Source: Streptomyces sp. NBC_01231
GTDB lineage: Bacteria; Actinomycetota; Actinomycetes; Streptomycetales; Streptomycetaceae
DNA length: 64,000 bases
Direction: 5' to 3'
NCBI GenBank assembly: GCA_035999765.1
Contig: CP108521.1
Span: 8,308,001 to 8,372,000, forward strand
This document shows positions 1-8,065 of the stretch, piece by piece (the stretch's first letter is position 1; every line of letters begins with the position of its first letter). The notes beneath the pieces are model-generated. The model made no database searches. It was given only the letters and a program-made list of their open reading frames with translations, and was not told the DNA's origin. The position numbers were made by a program, and so were the translations under genes.

Positions 1-237
1 CGCCCAGTCGATCAGGGCGCGGCCGTGTCGGCGGATCGCGGTCGCCGCGGCGACCGCCGCCCACAGCGGGGTCAAGGTGATGACGCCGAGCAGTCCGGTG
101 GAGATGACCGTCACCAGCAGCAGCGCCAATGCCGAGGAGACGAGAAGGAGTTGGGGGAGGGAGAGGCCGAGCAGGATGCCGCGGCGGGAGCGGTGTGGGA
201 ATTTCACCGTGACCGGGGCGACGGAAAGATCAGACAA
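1..237 (-). CDS. PrgI/SCO6880-like conjugation membrane protein, 3' part beyond window
   Basis: The minus strand reads from about position 237 to the window edge without a stop. The reading starts SDLSVAPVTVKFPHRSRR, followed by two hydrophobic segments and then RRHGRALIDWA. A basic cytoplasmic start, two close membrane helices and an RHGRSLIDW-like segment are the hallmark of the N-terminus of SCO6880/PrgI-type proteins found with TrbL in actinobacterial transfer regions. TTG at 237 is a reasonable start; GTG at 291 is an in-frame alternative that would overlap the hairpin between this gene and the TrbL-like gene. The gene lies downstream of the TrbL-like gene on the same strand, as expected for a T4SS-like operon. 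Family assignment is by recalled pattern. Confidence 0.7.
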   Translation of the reverse strand, partial: MSDLSVAPVTVKFPHRSRRGILLGLSLPQLLLVSSALALLLVTVISTGLLGVITLTPLWAAVAAATAIRRHGRALIDWA

Positions 238-272
238 GAGGCTGGTCCTGGAGGCGCGGGTGAGGGTACCGG

Positions 273-299
273 GGCGGGACGTGATGAGCACGTCCCGCC
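273..299 (-). terminator. Perfect 11-bp stem-loop between TrbL-like and PrgI-like genes
   Basis: Arms 273-283 and 289-299 are perfect reverse complements (GGCGGGACGTG and its partner) around a 5-nt loop. The hairpin lies 20 nt past the stop of the TrbL-like gene and before the PrgI-like gene, so it could attenuate the transcript. No T-run follows, so intrinsic termination would be weak, and an mRNA-stability role is equally possible. Confidence 0.5.
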
Positions 300-319
300 T
301 GCGGGAATCGGGCGGTCTG

Positions 320-1684
320 TCAGAGGCCGGTCGGGGGCGGCGGCGTGGATGCCGTGCCGCTCTTTCCGGCGGTCTGTGAGCCGGAGGATGGCGGGGCGCC
401 CTGCGGTGGCGGGGTCGTGGTCGGTGGCGCGGACTGCCATCCGCCGGCTTGGCCGACCGTGGCACCCGCTCCGGAGCCGCCCGCGCCTGGGCTGCCGCCC
501 ACCTGGCCGCTGGTGTCGTCGGAGACGCTGGTCGGCGGCGGCTGCACAGCCTTCTCCAGGCCGGACGAGGCGCCGCTCCCGCCGCTCTGGGAACCCTGGT
601 CTCCGCCTCCACCGCTGGGGCTGGAGGCGATATCGCCAGGGAAGCCGCCACCCGGAATCGAGTCCGGGCCCTGCGGGGCAGCCTCCGCTCCCGCAGCGGC
701 TCCCGCACCAGCGCCGCCGGTTCCGGCGGTAGCCGCCATCGTGGCTGCCTTCTTGCCGGTGCGCTCGGCGTGCTGCTTGGCGAGCTGGGCACCGGCGCCG
801 CCGGCACGGTGAAGTGTTTCTCCGTCAGATCCTTCGGCTGCCCAGTGGACGAACTTGAAGGTCGCGTACGGGCACAGCAGAACCAGGATCATGATCACGA
901 TGCCTGCGAGCACGTCGGCGAGCGCGCCCAGGCCGTCCTTGGCCTCGGTCTTGCCCATCGCGGCGATCCCGAGCACGAAGATGATCGTCATCAGCAGCTT
1001 CGAGACGACGAGGGTGGCGGTGGCCTCGACCCAGCCCTTGCGCCAGCGGCGTGCGACTTCCCATCCGCCACCGGCTCCGGCGAACACGGCTAGGGTGACC
1101 AGCACGAGAATGCCCACCTTGCGCACCATCATCACGCACCAGTACATGACGGCGCCAATGGAGGCTCCCAGGGCGGCGAACACGGAGACGAGCCATCCGA
1201 GTCCGGTGAGTCCGGGAAGCTGGTTGACCTTGAGCATGCGGCGGACCGCGGAGGCGACGTCGGTGTTCGCGGCTTGGAACAGGCCGGCGGACAGGGCGTC
1301 GACAACTTCGATCGCCACGGTGGTCAGCGCGATGGCGGCGAACGCGAAGATCACGCCGGACGCGGTACCGGTGAACGCCTCTCTGAGGGCCTGCCCGTCG
1401 CGTCTGATCGCGGAGCGGACGAGCTGGGCGCAGAAGGTGGCGACGAGAACGACCAGGCCGATCGGGAGGATGGTCTCGTAGTTGTCGCGGAACCACGCGG
1501 CGTTGAGGTCGACGCGGGTGGTGACGTCGACGGCCTTGGAAGCGAGGTCGGTAGTGGCGGCGGCGAGTTCGCCGGTGCTTTTGGCCATCCAGTCGCCGAT
1601 CGCCTTGCCGGGATCGGAGGCGAAATCCACGGCTTCGCTGACCGTGCAGACGGTGTCTGCGACGGGGAGGTCACAAAACCCCAT
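320..1684 (-). CDS. TrbL/VirB6-like type IV secretion membrane protein
   Basis: 454 aa. The N-terminal ~60 residues are soluble, starting MGFCDLPVADTVC. At least six hydrophobic segments follow between about residues 70 and 290, including PIGLVVLVATFCAQLV and VLAGIVIMILVLLCPYA. The last ~150 residues are a low-complexity tail rich in Gly, Ala, Pro and Ser. A polytopic core with a disordered tail is typical of TrbL/VirB6 proteins, which form the inner-membrane channel of conjugative secretion systems. The ATG at 1684 follows an AAGGAG ribosome site. The gene is co-directional with the VirB8-like and DUF6112 genes upstream. The tail makes length comparison uninformative, and the conjugative role is inferred from topology and neighbours. 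Confidence 0.8.
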   Translation of the reverse strand: MGFCDLPVADTVCTVSEAVDFASDPGKAIGDWMAKSTGELAAATTDLASKAVDVTTRVDLNAAWFRDNYETILPIGLVVLVATFCAQLVRSAIRRDGQALREAFTGTASGVIFAFAAIALTTVAIEVVDALSAGLFQAANTDVASAVRRMLKVNQLPGLTGLGWLVSVFAALGASIGAVMYWCVMMVRKVGILVLVTLAVFAGAGGGWEVARRWRKGWVEATATLVVSKLLMTIIFVLGIAAMGKTEAKDGLGALADVLAGIVIMILVLLCPYATFKFVHWAAEGSDGETLHRAGGAGAQLAKQHAERTGKKAATMAATAGTGGAGAGAAAGAEAAPQGPDSIPGGGFPGDIASSPSGGGGDQGSQSGGSGASSGLEKAVQPPPTSVSDDTSGQVGGSPGAGGSGAGATVGQAGGWQSAPPTTTPPPQGAPPSSGSQTAGKSGTASTPPPPTGL

Positions 1685-1702
1685 GGAGGAGACTCCTTTT
1701 GG

Positions 1703-2392
1703 TCAGGGCGCGACGCGCGGGGCGATGGCGACGAGTGAGCAGTCGGCCGATGGGTGGCATTGCACGGCGAGGGTGATGGAGCGGTCCTCCGCCCCGTGGC
1801 CGCCCTCGGTCCAGGCGAGCGTCTGCTTGCCGGTGATGGTCACGGCGTAGATGTACGCCTTGGTGATCGCCGAGGGATCATCGGCGAGGGCCTGCTTGAA
1901 CGCGGCCGGGTAGTGGCCCTCGGTGATGGTCGCGGTGGCGTACTGCCTCTGATCGGCCATCCGCGACCACAGCGTCGGGTCCGGCATCTGCGCGGAGACT
2001 GACGCCCAGTCGCTGTACTCGCTGTCCCTCGTCATCCACGCCTCCATGCCGTTGAGCTGCTGCTCGTGGCTGGTGGTGCGGGTGTCGTAGGACCAGAGCA
2101 TCGCTGCGGCGGCCTGGGCGAACGCGAGAGGGTCGGAGATCCGAGGCGGCTGGGGAACCGACCCTGTCTCGGCTTCCGACTCCTGCGTAGCGTCCGAAGG
2201 CGCCGTGCTGGGTGACGAGGATGTTGCAGGGCTGTTGGAGGAGGGGCTGTGGTGTCCGGTGCGGCCGGTGAGGTAGGTGGTCGCGCCGGCAATGGCGAGC
2301 AGGCAGGCCAGACCGATTGCGACCAGGGCGAGGCGGCGGGTCGCGGACCAGCCGACGCCGTAACCCGGCGCGGAGAAGAGTCGGTTGCGCAT
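1703..2392 (-). CDS. VirB8/TcpC-like single-pass conjugal transfer protein
   Basis: 229 aa. The ATG at 2392 overlaps the stop of the DUF6112 gene (TGATG), indicating translational coupling; a longer reading through 2737 is only that gene in another frame. The protein has a basic N-terminus (MRNRLFSAPGYGVGWS), one membrane helix near residues 16-38, a Ser/Pro/Thr-rich linker to about residue 85, then a globular extracytoplasmic domain ending LVAIAPRVAP. A short cytoplasmic tail, one helix and an NTF2-like outer domain is the layout of VirB8/TcpC scaffold proteins. The position between TrbL-like and DUF6112 genes supports the role. No diagnostic catalytic motif exists for this family, so the label is structural inference. 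Confidence 0.65.
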   Translation of the reverse strand: MRNRLFSAPGYGVGWSATRRLALVAIGLACLLAIAGATTYLTGRTGHHSPSSNSPATSSSPSTAPSDATQESEAETGSVPQPPRISDPLAFAQAAAAMLWSYDTRTTSHEQQLNGMEAWMTRDSEYSDWASVSAQMPDPTLWSRMADQRQYATATITEGHYPAAFKQALADDPSAITKAYIYAVTITGKQTLAWTEGGHGAEDRSITLAVQCHPSADCSLVAIAPRVAP

Positions 2393-2703
2393 CAGCGGAC
2401 CTGGGAGCCGAGGGCGGAGAAGAACGCGACGATGCCGTTGGCGGCACCGAGACCGAGCGCGGCGCCTGCCGCGACGACCGCGCCCTTCTTCCCGTTCGCC
2501 TCGGCCTGGTGGCCACCGGAGTGGTGGCCCCATGCCCAGACACCGAGGGAGACGGCGAGGGCGCCGACGACGGCCACGATGCCGAAGAGGTTGATGCTGT
2601 TGACGACGTTCTTCAGCACCGACAGGCCCGGCAGGCCGCCTCCCTTGGGGGAGATGCCCGGGTCGTAGGCGATCTGGATGAAGCGGTCGGCGAGTGGGGT
2701 CAT
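2392..2703 (-). CDS. DUF6112-type small membrane protein of transfer operon
   Basis: 103 aa with an ATG at 2703 behind an AGGAG-like site. It begins MTPLADRFIQIAYDPGISP and has two hydrophobic helices, near residues 35-55 and 72-97, separated by a hydrophilic loop containing His, Gln and Lys (GHHSGGHQAEANGKKG). This matches the DUF6112 integral membrane proteins that accompany TrbL and NlpC/P60 genes in Streptomyces transfer regions. The small two-helix layout resembles VirB2-type pilins, but a pilin role is speculation. The gene is coupled to the VirB8-like gene by a 1-nt overlap. Confidence 0.7.
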   Translation of the reverse strand: MTPLADRFIQIAYDPGISPKGGGLPGLSVLKNVVNSINLFGIVAVVGALAVSLGVWAWGHHSGGHQAEANGKKGAVVAAGAALGLGAANGIVAFFSALGSQVR

Positions 2704-2801
2704 GGGTTTGGGGAGGCTCCTTGCGCGCGCAGGCCAAAGGGCCCGGGCAGAGGGGAACAGAGAAGGAGGAGAGGGCGCGACGGGCGTGAGAGAGGCAGGC
2801 G

Positions 2802-3920
2802 TCAGACGACGCGGCGGGCGGCGAGGACGTCCCAGTCCTTGATCACGGTGACCCGGACGGGCTTGCCGGTACGTGGGGCCTCGATGACGAGGCCCTCGCC
2901 GAGGTACATGCCGACGTGCTCAGGACGCGCGGCACTGCCACGGCTGAAAAGCAGGTCACCGGGCTTGAGGGCCTTCGTGTTGACGGCCCTGCCCTCGTTG
3001 ACCTGCGTGTACGTGGTCCGGGTGAGCTGGATGCCGACCGGGGCGTATGCCTGCTGCATCAGCGAGCTGCAGTCGCAGCGGCCCAGCGGGTCGGGTCCGT
3101 GCGGCGCAGTGCAGCTGCCGCCCCACTGATACATCGTGCCGAGCTGCTGCATGGCCCAGACGATGGCCTTCCGGGCCCGAGGGTCAGAATCCTCCGGGAT
3201 CCTGTAGTCCTTCGGGACGGCGCCTTCGGGAATCGGCCCGAACGACGAACCGTCGTCGGTGGTGCAGCCGGACGTGGAAGGCGTGGCCTCCGTGCTCTTG
3301 TCGGCGCTGTCCCTGTCGGCGCCGGGGAAGGTGGCGGCGATGGTCTTCTGCAGCGCGGTCGCCAGCGGTTCCCACTGCGCGTACGCGTCCGGATAGCCGG
3401 ATCTCTGCACGGCCTGGGCCGCTTGGGCGACCGTCATCTGCTGCCAGCCGTCGACCTTCAGCAAGTGCTTGTAGAACTGCTCGGAGGCGTAGACCGGGTC
3501 GTGGATCTCCTCAGAGGTGCCCCACCCCTGGCTGGGGCGTTGCTGAAACAGCCCCAGCGAGTCGCGGTCGCCAGCGCCCAGGTTGCGTAGCCGGGATTCC
3601 TGCATCGCGGTGGCGAGCGCGATGATCTGGCCCTTCTTCGGCACGTCGAGGCTGATACCGGTGGCGACGACGGTCTGCGCGTTGGGGATCTGCTCATCAG
3701 GCAGGGTCAGGCCCTCGATGCGGAGGTCCTTGCCGGAGCCGCCGTCGAGAATCTTGGTGACCTGTCCGGCGAGGGCGTCAGTGTCCGAGTCGGTCAGACA
3801 TTGGAACGCGCTGCTGTTGGCCTGGGTGGCTTCACTGGAGGAGGCCATCATCATGGCCGCGCCGCCGAGGAGAAACGGGGAGAGGAAGACGACGCCGATG
3901 CTGGCGGCGAGCGCCTTCAA
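2802..3920 (-). CDS. VirB1-like bifunctional lytic transglycosylase / NlpC-P60 endopeptidase
   Basis: 372 aa if translation starts at TTG 3920, just before the signal-anchor (SIGVVFLSPFLLGGAAMMM); longer readings to 4229 contain an improbable Arg/Pro-rich leader. A lytic-transglycosylase-like domain follows (catalytic Glu in AMQESRLRNL, then SLGLFQQRPSQGWGT). The C-terminal NlpC/P60 domain has Cys near residue 284 (CDCSSL) and His near 330 (EHVGMYLG). Together these would cut both glycan and peptide of peptidoglycan to open the wall for the transfer channel. It is the first gene of the minus-strand operon. The start is unusual: the TTG overlaps the TGA of a 20-codon leader ORF, suggesting coupled translation. 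Confidence 0.8.
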   Translation of the reverse strand: MKALAASIGVVFLSPFLLGGAAMMMASSSEATQANSSAFQCLTDSDTDALAGQVTKILDGGSGKDLRIEGLTLPDEQIPNAQTVVATGISLDVPKKGQIIALATAMQESRLRNLGAGDRDSLGLFQQRPSQGWGTSEEIHDPVYASEQFYKHLLKVDGWQQMTVAQAAQAVQRSGYPDAYAQWEPLATALQKTIAATFPGADRDSADKSTEATPSTSGCTTDDGSSFGPIPEGAVPKDYRIPEDSDPRARKAIVWAMQQLGTMYQWGGSCTAPHGPDPLGRCDCSSLMQQAYAPVGIQLTRTTYTQVNEGRAVNTKALKPGDLLFSRGSAARPEHVGMYLGEGLVIEAPRTGKPVRVTVIKDWDVLAARRVV

Positions 3921-3979
3921 TCGATGCGGCCCGCTCGCCGGGCGACGTTGTGGGGCAGGGATGGGTAACGAGGCGTCAT
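3917..3979 (-). CDS. Possible 20-codon leader peptide coupled to the cell-wall hydrolase
   Basis: The ATG at 3979 follows a GAAGGA ribosome site and encodes MTPRYPSLPHNVARRAGRID. Its TGA overlaps the TTG proposed as start of the hydrolase gene. Either this is a true leader used for coupling, or one indel separated the original start from the rest of the gene. No homologue is recognised. Confidence 0.35.
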   Translation of the reverse strand: MTPRYPSLPHNVARRAGRID

Positions 3980-4375
3980 GGACGTGTCCTTCGGGGGCGG
4001 TGTCCGGCCTGCCGCGTACGCGAGGCGTCGTGGAAGGGAATGCGGCAGGCCGACGGTGGACGATGGCGGCGGTCCGGCGCGGGCGAGTTGCCGCTCGCTG
4101 AATGGGCCGGGCCGTGAGCTTAGGTTCGCCGGGGCAGGAGAAACCTCCGCGAGGTGTGGTGGGGATGGGCCAGCGGCGGTGTGCGCCGGGCGGTTCCAAA
4201 ACATTAGGCCCGGATCGCCGGTCACCCAAAAAGTTGGCGCGAGGGGGCCAGAATCCGACCCCTGTCAGTCCACTTCTTGGTCGACCGGCGTTGTGCGCCT
4301 ACCGTTTTGGGACCCCCCTCGCTCTCCTCGGTCTGCAGCCTTGGGATTCCGCTTGCCCAATTCCGGCCCGCCGGG
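3980..4375. other. Divergent promoter region, transfer operon versus methyltransferase
   Basis: About 400 nt separate the leftward transfer operon from the rightward methyltransferase. Promoters for both should lie here. I see no clear consensus -10/-35 pair, no strong repeat and no convincing short gene; readings through it on either strand are Arg/Pro-rich shadows. Confidence 0.4.
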
Positions 4376-5191
4376 ATGAATTTGCGCGACGGGACATTTC
4401 CTCCCGCACTTCACCACCCGAATCGGGGTACCTCTTTGCCTTTTTCCCTGCATCAGGGCGACGCGCTCAGCGTCCTCACCAAGCTGCCAGACGACTGCGT
4501 CGACTCCGTCATCACCGACCCGCCGTACAACTCCGGCGGCCGGACGGCGAAGGAACGCACCTCCCGCAGCCCGAAGCAGAAGTACACCTCCGCCGACGCC
4601 GACCACGGGCTGGCCGACTTCACCGGCGAGAACATGGACCAAAGGTCCTACGGGTTCTGGCTCACGCAGATCATGACCGAGGCCCACCGACTGACGAGGA
4701 CCGGCGGGACGGCGCTGCTGTTCACCGACTGGCGCCAGTTGCCCGTCACCACGGACGCGATCCAGGCCGCCGGCTGGTTGTGGCGCGGGGTGCTGGCCTG
4801 GCACAAGCCGCAGGCCAGGCCCCAGAAGGGGCGGTTCACGCAGAACTGCGAGTTCATCGTCTGGGCCAGTAACGGGCCCATCGACGCTTCCTGCAACCCG
4901 GTCTACCTGCCTGGCCTCTACAGCGCCTCACAGCCCTCGGGCGCGAAGCGTCAGCACATCACGCAAAAGCCGGTCGAGGTGATGCGCGAGCTGGTCAAGA
5001 TCAGTCCCGAGGGCGGCACGGTGCTCGACTTCTGCGCCGGCTCCGGCTCCACGGGTGTGGCCGCGCTGCTGGAAGGCCGCGACTTCGTCGGCGTGGAGAA
5101 GACGCAGCACTACGCCTCCATTGCGGCTGACCGGCTCACCGAGGCCGTCCGTCAGATGCTCACCCAAGATGACGTCGTCCTGACAGCATGA
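4376..5191 (+). CDS. Solitary beta-class DNA methyltransferase (N4-C or N6-A)
   Basis: 271 aa from ATG 4376; an in-frame extension to 4277 exists but lacks conserved residues. The catalytic motif IV TDPPYNSGG is near residue 43 and the SAM-binding motif I DFCAGSGSTG near 220. That order (DPPY before FxGxG) defines the beta class, which includes N4-cytosine and N6-adenine enzymes. HITQKPVEVM just before motif I is also typical. No restriction endonuclease gene is adjacent, so it is an orphan methyltransferase, plausibly protecting transferred DNA from host restriction or marking regulatory sites. It heads the rightward accessory series. Confidence 0.85.
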   Translation: MNLRDGTFPPALHHPNRGTSLPFSLHQGDALSVLTKLPDDCVDSVITDPPYNSGGRTAKERTSRSPKQKYTSADADHGLADFTGENMDQRSYGFWLTQIMTEAHRLTRTGGTALLFTDWRQLPVTTDAIQAAGWLWRGVLAWHKPQARPQKGRFTQNCEFIVWASNGPIDASCNPVYLPGLYSASQPSGAKRQHITQKPVEVMRELVKISPEGGTVLDFCAGSGSTGVAALLEGRDFVGVEKTQHYASIAADRLTEAVRQMLTQDDVVLTA

Positions 5192-5308
5192 TCACCGGTC
5201 GTCGCACTTCCGCAGGCGATATGAGGTTCGTTCTCGCATGCCTCCTGAACGCGGCAGACAGTCGGTCCCGTCACCCTTTTCCACGGCTTCAAGGAGGCCC
5301 TTCTTTCC

Positions 5309-5971
5309 ATGGCTGATGCGGTAGAACCCCACGAAGAAGGGGAGTTGGCGCCGATTCGGGTTCCGGACCCGGACCTCGAAGGGATCGAGGCCAGTGTCCG
5401 GAAGCTGATGGAGCAATCTGCGGAGCAGGCGCGGCAGCTCGATCACCTCGCGTCCGACCCCGCTCCGGGCTCCGCGCCGTCGCCGTTTGCGGCATTCGGC
5501 ATGCCGGGGTTCGGCACACCGGCATCGGCTGCCCCGCCGGAGCCGCGCCCGATTCTGGAGCTGGAGGGCGAGGAGCACGAAGACGAACTCGACACCCTGT
5601 CGGACTGGGTCGACGACTTCCTTCTGCCGGTCTACGGCGCCGAGGTCACCACGGCGGCGCCGTGGTGCCTCCAGTGGCAGGAGCACGACGAGGTCGTCGC
5701 GTGGCTCCACGCGCTCTGGCTTGCCTACCAGCAGCACAAGGACCCGGAGGCCGGCCTGGCTGGCTTGTTCGTGTGGCACAGGGACTTCCTCACCCATGCC
5801 ATGGCAGCGATCCGGGCGCCCGGCGGTCCGTTGTCGGCGTGTATGACCTCCCCCGACCGGCCCGCGCACCGGATCTTGCCCGGTCCGCCGCCCTCGGTGC
5901 GCACCGAGAAGGCGAACACGGCGGAGTCCGACGCGACCGGCTCGGGTGAGCCGGGCCAGCCGACGTCATGA
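5309..5971 (+). CDS. DUF4913 family protein
   Basis: 220 aa, acidic, starting MADAVEPHEEGELAP after a distant AAGGAGG site. The middle (about residues 95-165) holds the conserved DUF4913 pattern: TLSDWVDDFLLPVYG, the tryptophan-rich PWCLQWQEHDEVVAWLHALW, and FVWHRDFLTHAM. The N-terminus is probably coiled-coil and the C-terminus disordered. DUF4913 proteins are common on Streptomyces plasmids and islands beside transfer genes; their biochemical role is unknown. The stop overlaps the ATG of the next gene (ATGA), so the two are translationally coupled. Confidence 0.7.
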   Translation: MADAVEPHEEGELAPIRVPDPDLEGIEASVRKLMEQSAEQARQLDHLASDPAPGSAPSPFAAFGMPGFGTPASAAPPEPRPILELEGEEHEDELDTLSDWVDDFLLPVYGAEVTTAAPWCLQWQEHDEVVAWLHALWLAYQQHKDPEAGLAGLFVWHRDFLTHAMAAIRAPGGPLSACMTSPDRPAHRILPGPPPSVRTEKANTAESDATGSGEPGQPTS

Positions 5972-6450
5972 GCGCGGGGGAGTCGGCCTTCGGCCTCAGC
6001 TTCGACCCCCGAGCCCTCGGGGATCTCCTCCAGGCTCCCGGAGACATCCGCGACCTGACGCTCGCGTTGCTGCAGGACGTAGTGAACGCAGAGGGGTTCG
6101 GGACGAAGCTGACCGGTGACCTGGAGGGCTATCGCAAGCTGGTCGTGGATTCCCGCAAGGAGTGGCGTGTCGTCTACGCCGTGCGCCCGGCACCTGCGAC
6201 ATCCACGCACCACAACGAAATCTACGTCGTAGCCGTACGGCCACGGGCCGACAATGACGTCTACGACACCGTCGGCAAGCGCCTGGGTATGACCCGCCGG
6301 CCTCTGAGCGCCCGCACCCACGCCGCCCGCTCCCGTTCCCCGCAGCTCGTGACCCGAGGGCCCCTACCCAAGCCAGGCCCGGTGCCCTCCACGGTGCCCG
6401 GCCTCCTGCCCCAACCAGCCCACCGGTCCTCGCAGCACCACGCCCGCTGA
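5968..6450 (+). CDS. RelE/ParE-superfamily-like protein
   Basis: 160 aa. The ATG overlaps the stop of the DUF4913 gene. Residues ~10-100 show the RelE/ParE order: a helical start (FDPRALGDLLQAP), KLTGDLEGYRKLVVDSRKEW, RVVYAVR, a strand EIYVVAVRPRADNDVYDTVGKRL, then a ~50-residue Pro/Arg-rich tail. RelE-type toxins cleave mRNA on ribosomes, whereas ParE targets gyrase. No small antitoxin gene is evident: the upstream partner is a 220-residue DUF4913 protein. It may therefore be an orphan toxin, or DUF4913 may act as partner (inference). Confidence 0.6.
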   Translation: MSAGESAFGLSFDPRALGDLLQAPGDIRDLTLALLQDVVNAEGFGTKLTGDLEGYRKLVVDSRKEWRVVYAVRPAPATSTHHNEIYVVAVRPRADNDVYDTVGKRLGMTRRPLSARTHAARSRSPQLVTRGPLPKPGPVPSTVPGLLPQPAHRSSQHHAR

Positions 6451-6469
6451 CCCAAGGAGCAACACGCCT

Positions 6470-7171
6470 ATGCCATCTGATCCCGCGCTGGGAACAGCCC
6501 GGCGTGTGCTCGGCGCACTCGACCACCGAGTCGAGGCCGCAACTGGCCACGAAGTCGACACCCTCTGGGCCCATCGCGACAGCGGCATCCTCGACGAGAC
6601 GCACGCACGCCTGGTGGACCTGCACCGCGAGCTGGCCCAGGCTGAGACCAGCGTGACCTTCCACCGAACCCTGCTGCACCGGCTCAGCAGCGGCGAGTTC
6701 CCCGTTGACTCCGCCCTGTTCACGCGTATCCACCGCACGGTGGACCAGCTGGAGCAGGCCGCAGGCGAACGCGATGCTGCCGCGACCCGCGTGATGGCCG
6801 CCCTGGAGCCGATCGAGACCGCGGCCCGCAACGCACACCCGGACAGCCGAGCCGCCCTCCCGGTTGCTGACCAGGCGGCGCTGCTTGCCATCACCGGCGG
6901 CGCCAAGCTCCACGAGCATCTCCTGACCGGCCGGATGTCCGTGGCCACCGCCTCCGGCACCCGAATCCCGTACACCCACCTGCAGCGGCTCGAATCCGCC
7001 GGGCTGGTCTCCTGGGACACCAGCCACCCCCTCCACGCCGGGCAGCCGGTCGCTTTGACCGACGCAGGCCGCGCCGCGCTGGCCGGCAGCCACCGCCCGA
7101 GCCCGGCTGCAGCCCCGACCAACCCCCGGCCTGGTGCCTGGCCGAGCCCCGCAGCCAGGCCCCGCCGCTGA
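6470..7171 (+). CDS. Hypothetical: paralogue-family helical domain plus C-terminal winged helix
   Basis: 233 aa. The ATG at 6470 follows AAGGAG. The N-terminal ~115 residues belong to a family repeated three more times between 8.5 and 9.8 kb; key pattern LVDLHRELAQAETSVTFHR, then a heptad-like helix ending AAGERDAAATRVM. Residues ~130-205 look like a winged helix: ADQAALLAITGG, then THLQRLESAGLVSW and LTDAGRAALAG. The tail is Pro-rich. A DNA-binding role for the second domain is inferred from fold pattern only, and I do not recognise the full-length family. Confidence 0.6.
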   Translation: MPSDPALGTARRVLGALDHRVEAATGHEVDTLWAHRDSGILDETHARLVDLHRELAQAETSVTFHRTLLHRLSSGEFPVDSALFTRIHRTVDQLEQAAGERDAAATRVMAALEPIETAARNAHPDSRAALPVADQAALLAITGGAKLHEHLLTGRMSVATASGTRIPYTHLQRLESAGLVSWDTSHPLHAGQPVALTDAGRAALAGSHRPSPAAAPTNPRPGAWPSPAARPRR

Positions 7172-7197
7172 CGCCCACCCACCTACCGAAAGGGCCA

Positions 7198-7917
7198 ATG
7201 CCCCTACCTGAACTGGACTTTCGGCTGGACGACTTCGAGGCCGCCGACGAGTGGACCGAGGAGACGTTCTGGCACGCGATCGAGACCGAGCAGGACACGC
7301 TCACCGTGCTCGCTGAACACCACACCCCCGACGGGTCGCACAGCTTCTACGTCCTGCACAACGGCGCCGTCACCTGGGGTATGCCAGGGGAACCGCAGAT
7401 GGTCGCCCTGCACCTGCATCGGGACCTGGCACGACGCACGTTCCGCTTCGAGCAGGCCCCGCTGCCTCTGGCCCCAATGGCGCAGTCCTGGCTCATCCAC
7501 CGCGGCTGCCCTCCCGACGCCATCGATCTCAATCCCGATCTGGGCCCTCCACCGGCGGATGAGGCGACGCGGGCCCTGGGACAACGTCTGATGGGCGACG
7601 GAGACCACTACGCGTGCGGGTTCTCCTACACCAGCGACACTCCGGACGACTGGGTCACCGTGGTGGCCCTGCGCGCACTCCACGAGCGCGCCCTGCCTCC
7701 GTTCCGCGTCGTGGTCGAGGAAGTCGACGACAAGGCATGGACCCACACCCTGCGCGAGGGAGCCTTCGACACAGTCGAAGAAGCCCTTCAGTGGTGCCAC
7801 GACCGACTCGCCGGCACGGCCGCTCCTCTTCCGCCTGTCCGCCTGCCCGCGTCATTCACCCGCCCGGCTGGCATACCGAAGGCTCCCGCTCCGCCTCCGC
7901 CTGGCCGGTCGCGCTGA
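7198..7917 (+). CDS. Hypothetical protein, 239 aa
   Basis: Starts ATG 7198 after GAAAGGG, 26 nt past the preceding gene, so probably the same operon. The protein is acidic and Trp/His-rich at the start (DEWTEETFWHAIETEQDTL), followed by alternating short strands and helices with no membrane segment. The last 30 residues are Pro/Ala/Arg-rich, as in several neighbours. I recognise no family. Codon use fits a real gene, and a perfect hairpin follows its stop. Confidence 0.6.
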   Translation: MPLPELDFRLDDFEAADEWTEETFWHAIETEQDTLTVLAEHHTPDGSHSFYVLHNGAVTWGMPGEPQMVALHLHRDLARRTFRFEQAPLPLAPMAQSWLIHRGCPPDAIDLNPDLGPPPADEATRALGQRLMGDGDHYACGFSYTSDTPDDWVTVVALRALHERALPPFRVVVEEVDDKAWTHTLREGAFDTVEEALQWCHDRLAGTAAPLPPVRLPASFTRPAGIPKAPAPPPPGRSR

Positions 7918-7955
7918 CCTTCAAATCCCTCTGGCGCGGCGGAACATAGCCGACG

Positions 7956-7980
7956 ATCGCCGGTTGGCCAAACCGGCGAT
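7956..7980 (+). terminator. Perfect 10-bp stem-loop after the 7.2-7.9 kb gene
   Basis: Arms 7956-7965 (ATCGCCGGTT) and 7971-7980 are exact reverse complements around GGCCA, 39 nt past the stop at 7917 and before the SH3-domain gene. It is a likely transcription terminator or 3' end stabiliser. Confidence 0.6.
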
Positions 7981-8065
7981 TCTCCGGACTCTTATACAGC
8001 CGCCGGGACGAACCCCGGACGCATCTTCCCGAATTTCCCCTTTCCTTCTCGGAGGTCTTTTCCGC

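Noticed and set aside
5968..6450. Full toxin-antitoxin pair with the DUF4913 gene
   Set aside because: DUF4913 is not a known antitoxin and is much larger than usual, so only the RelE-like similarity is reported.
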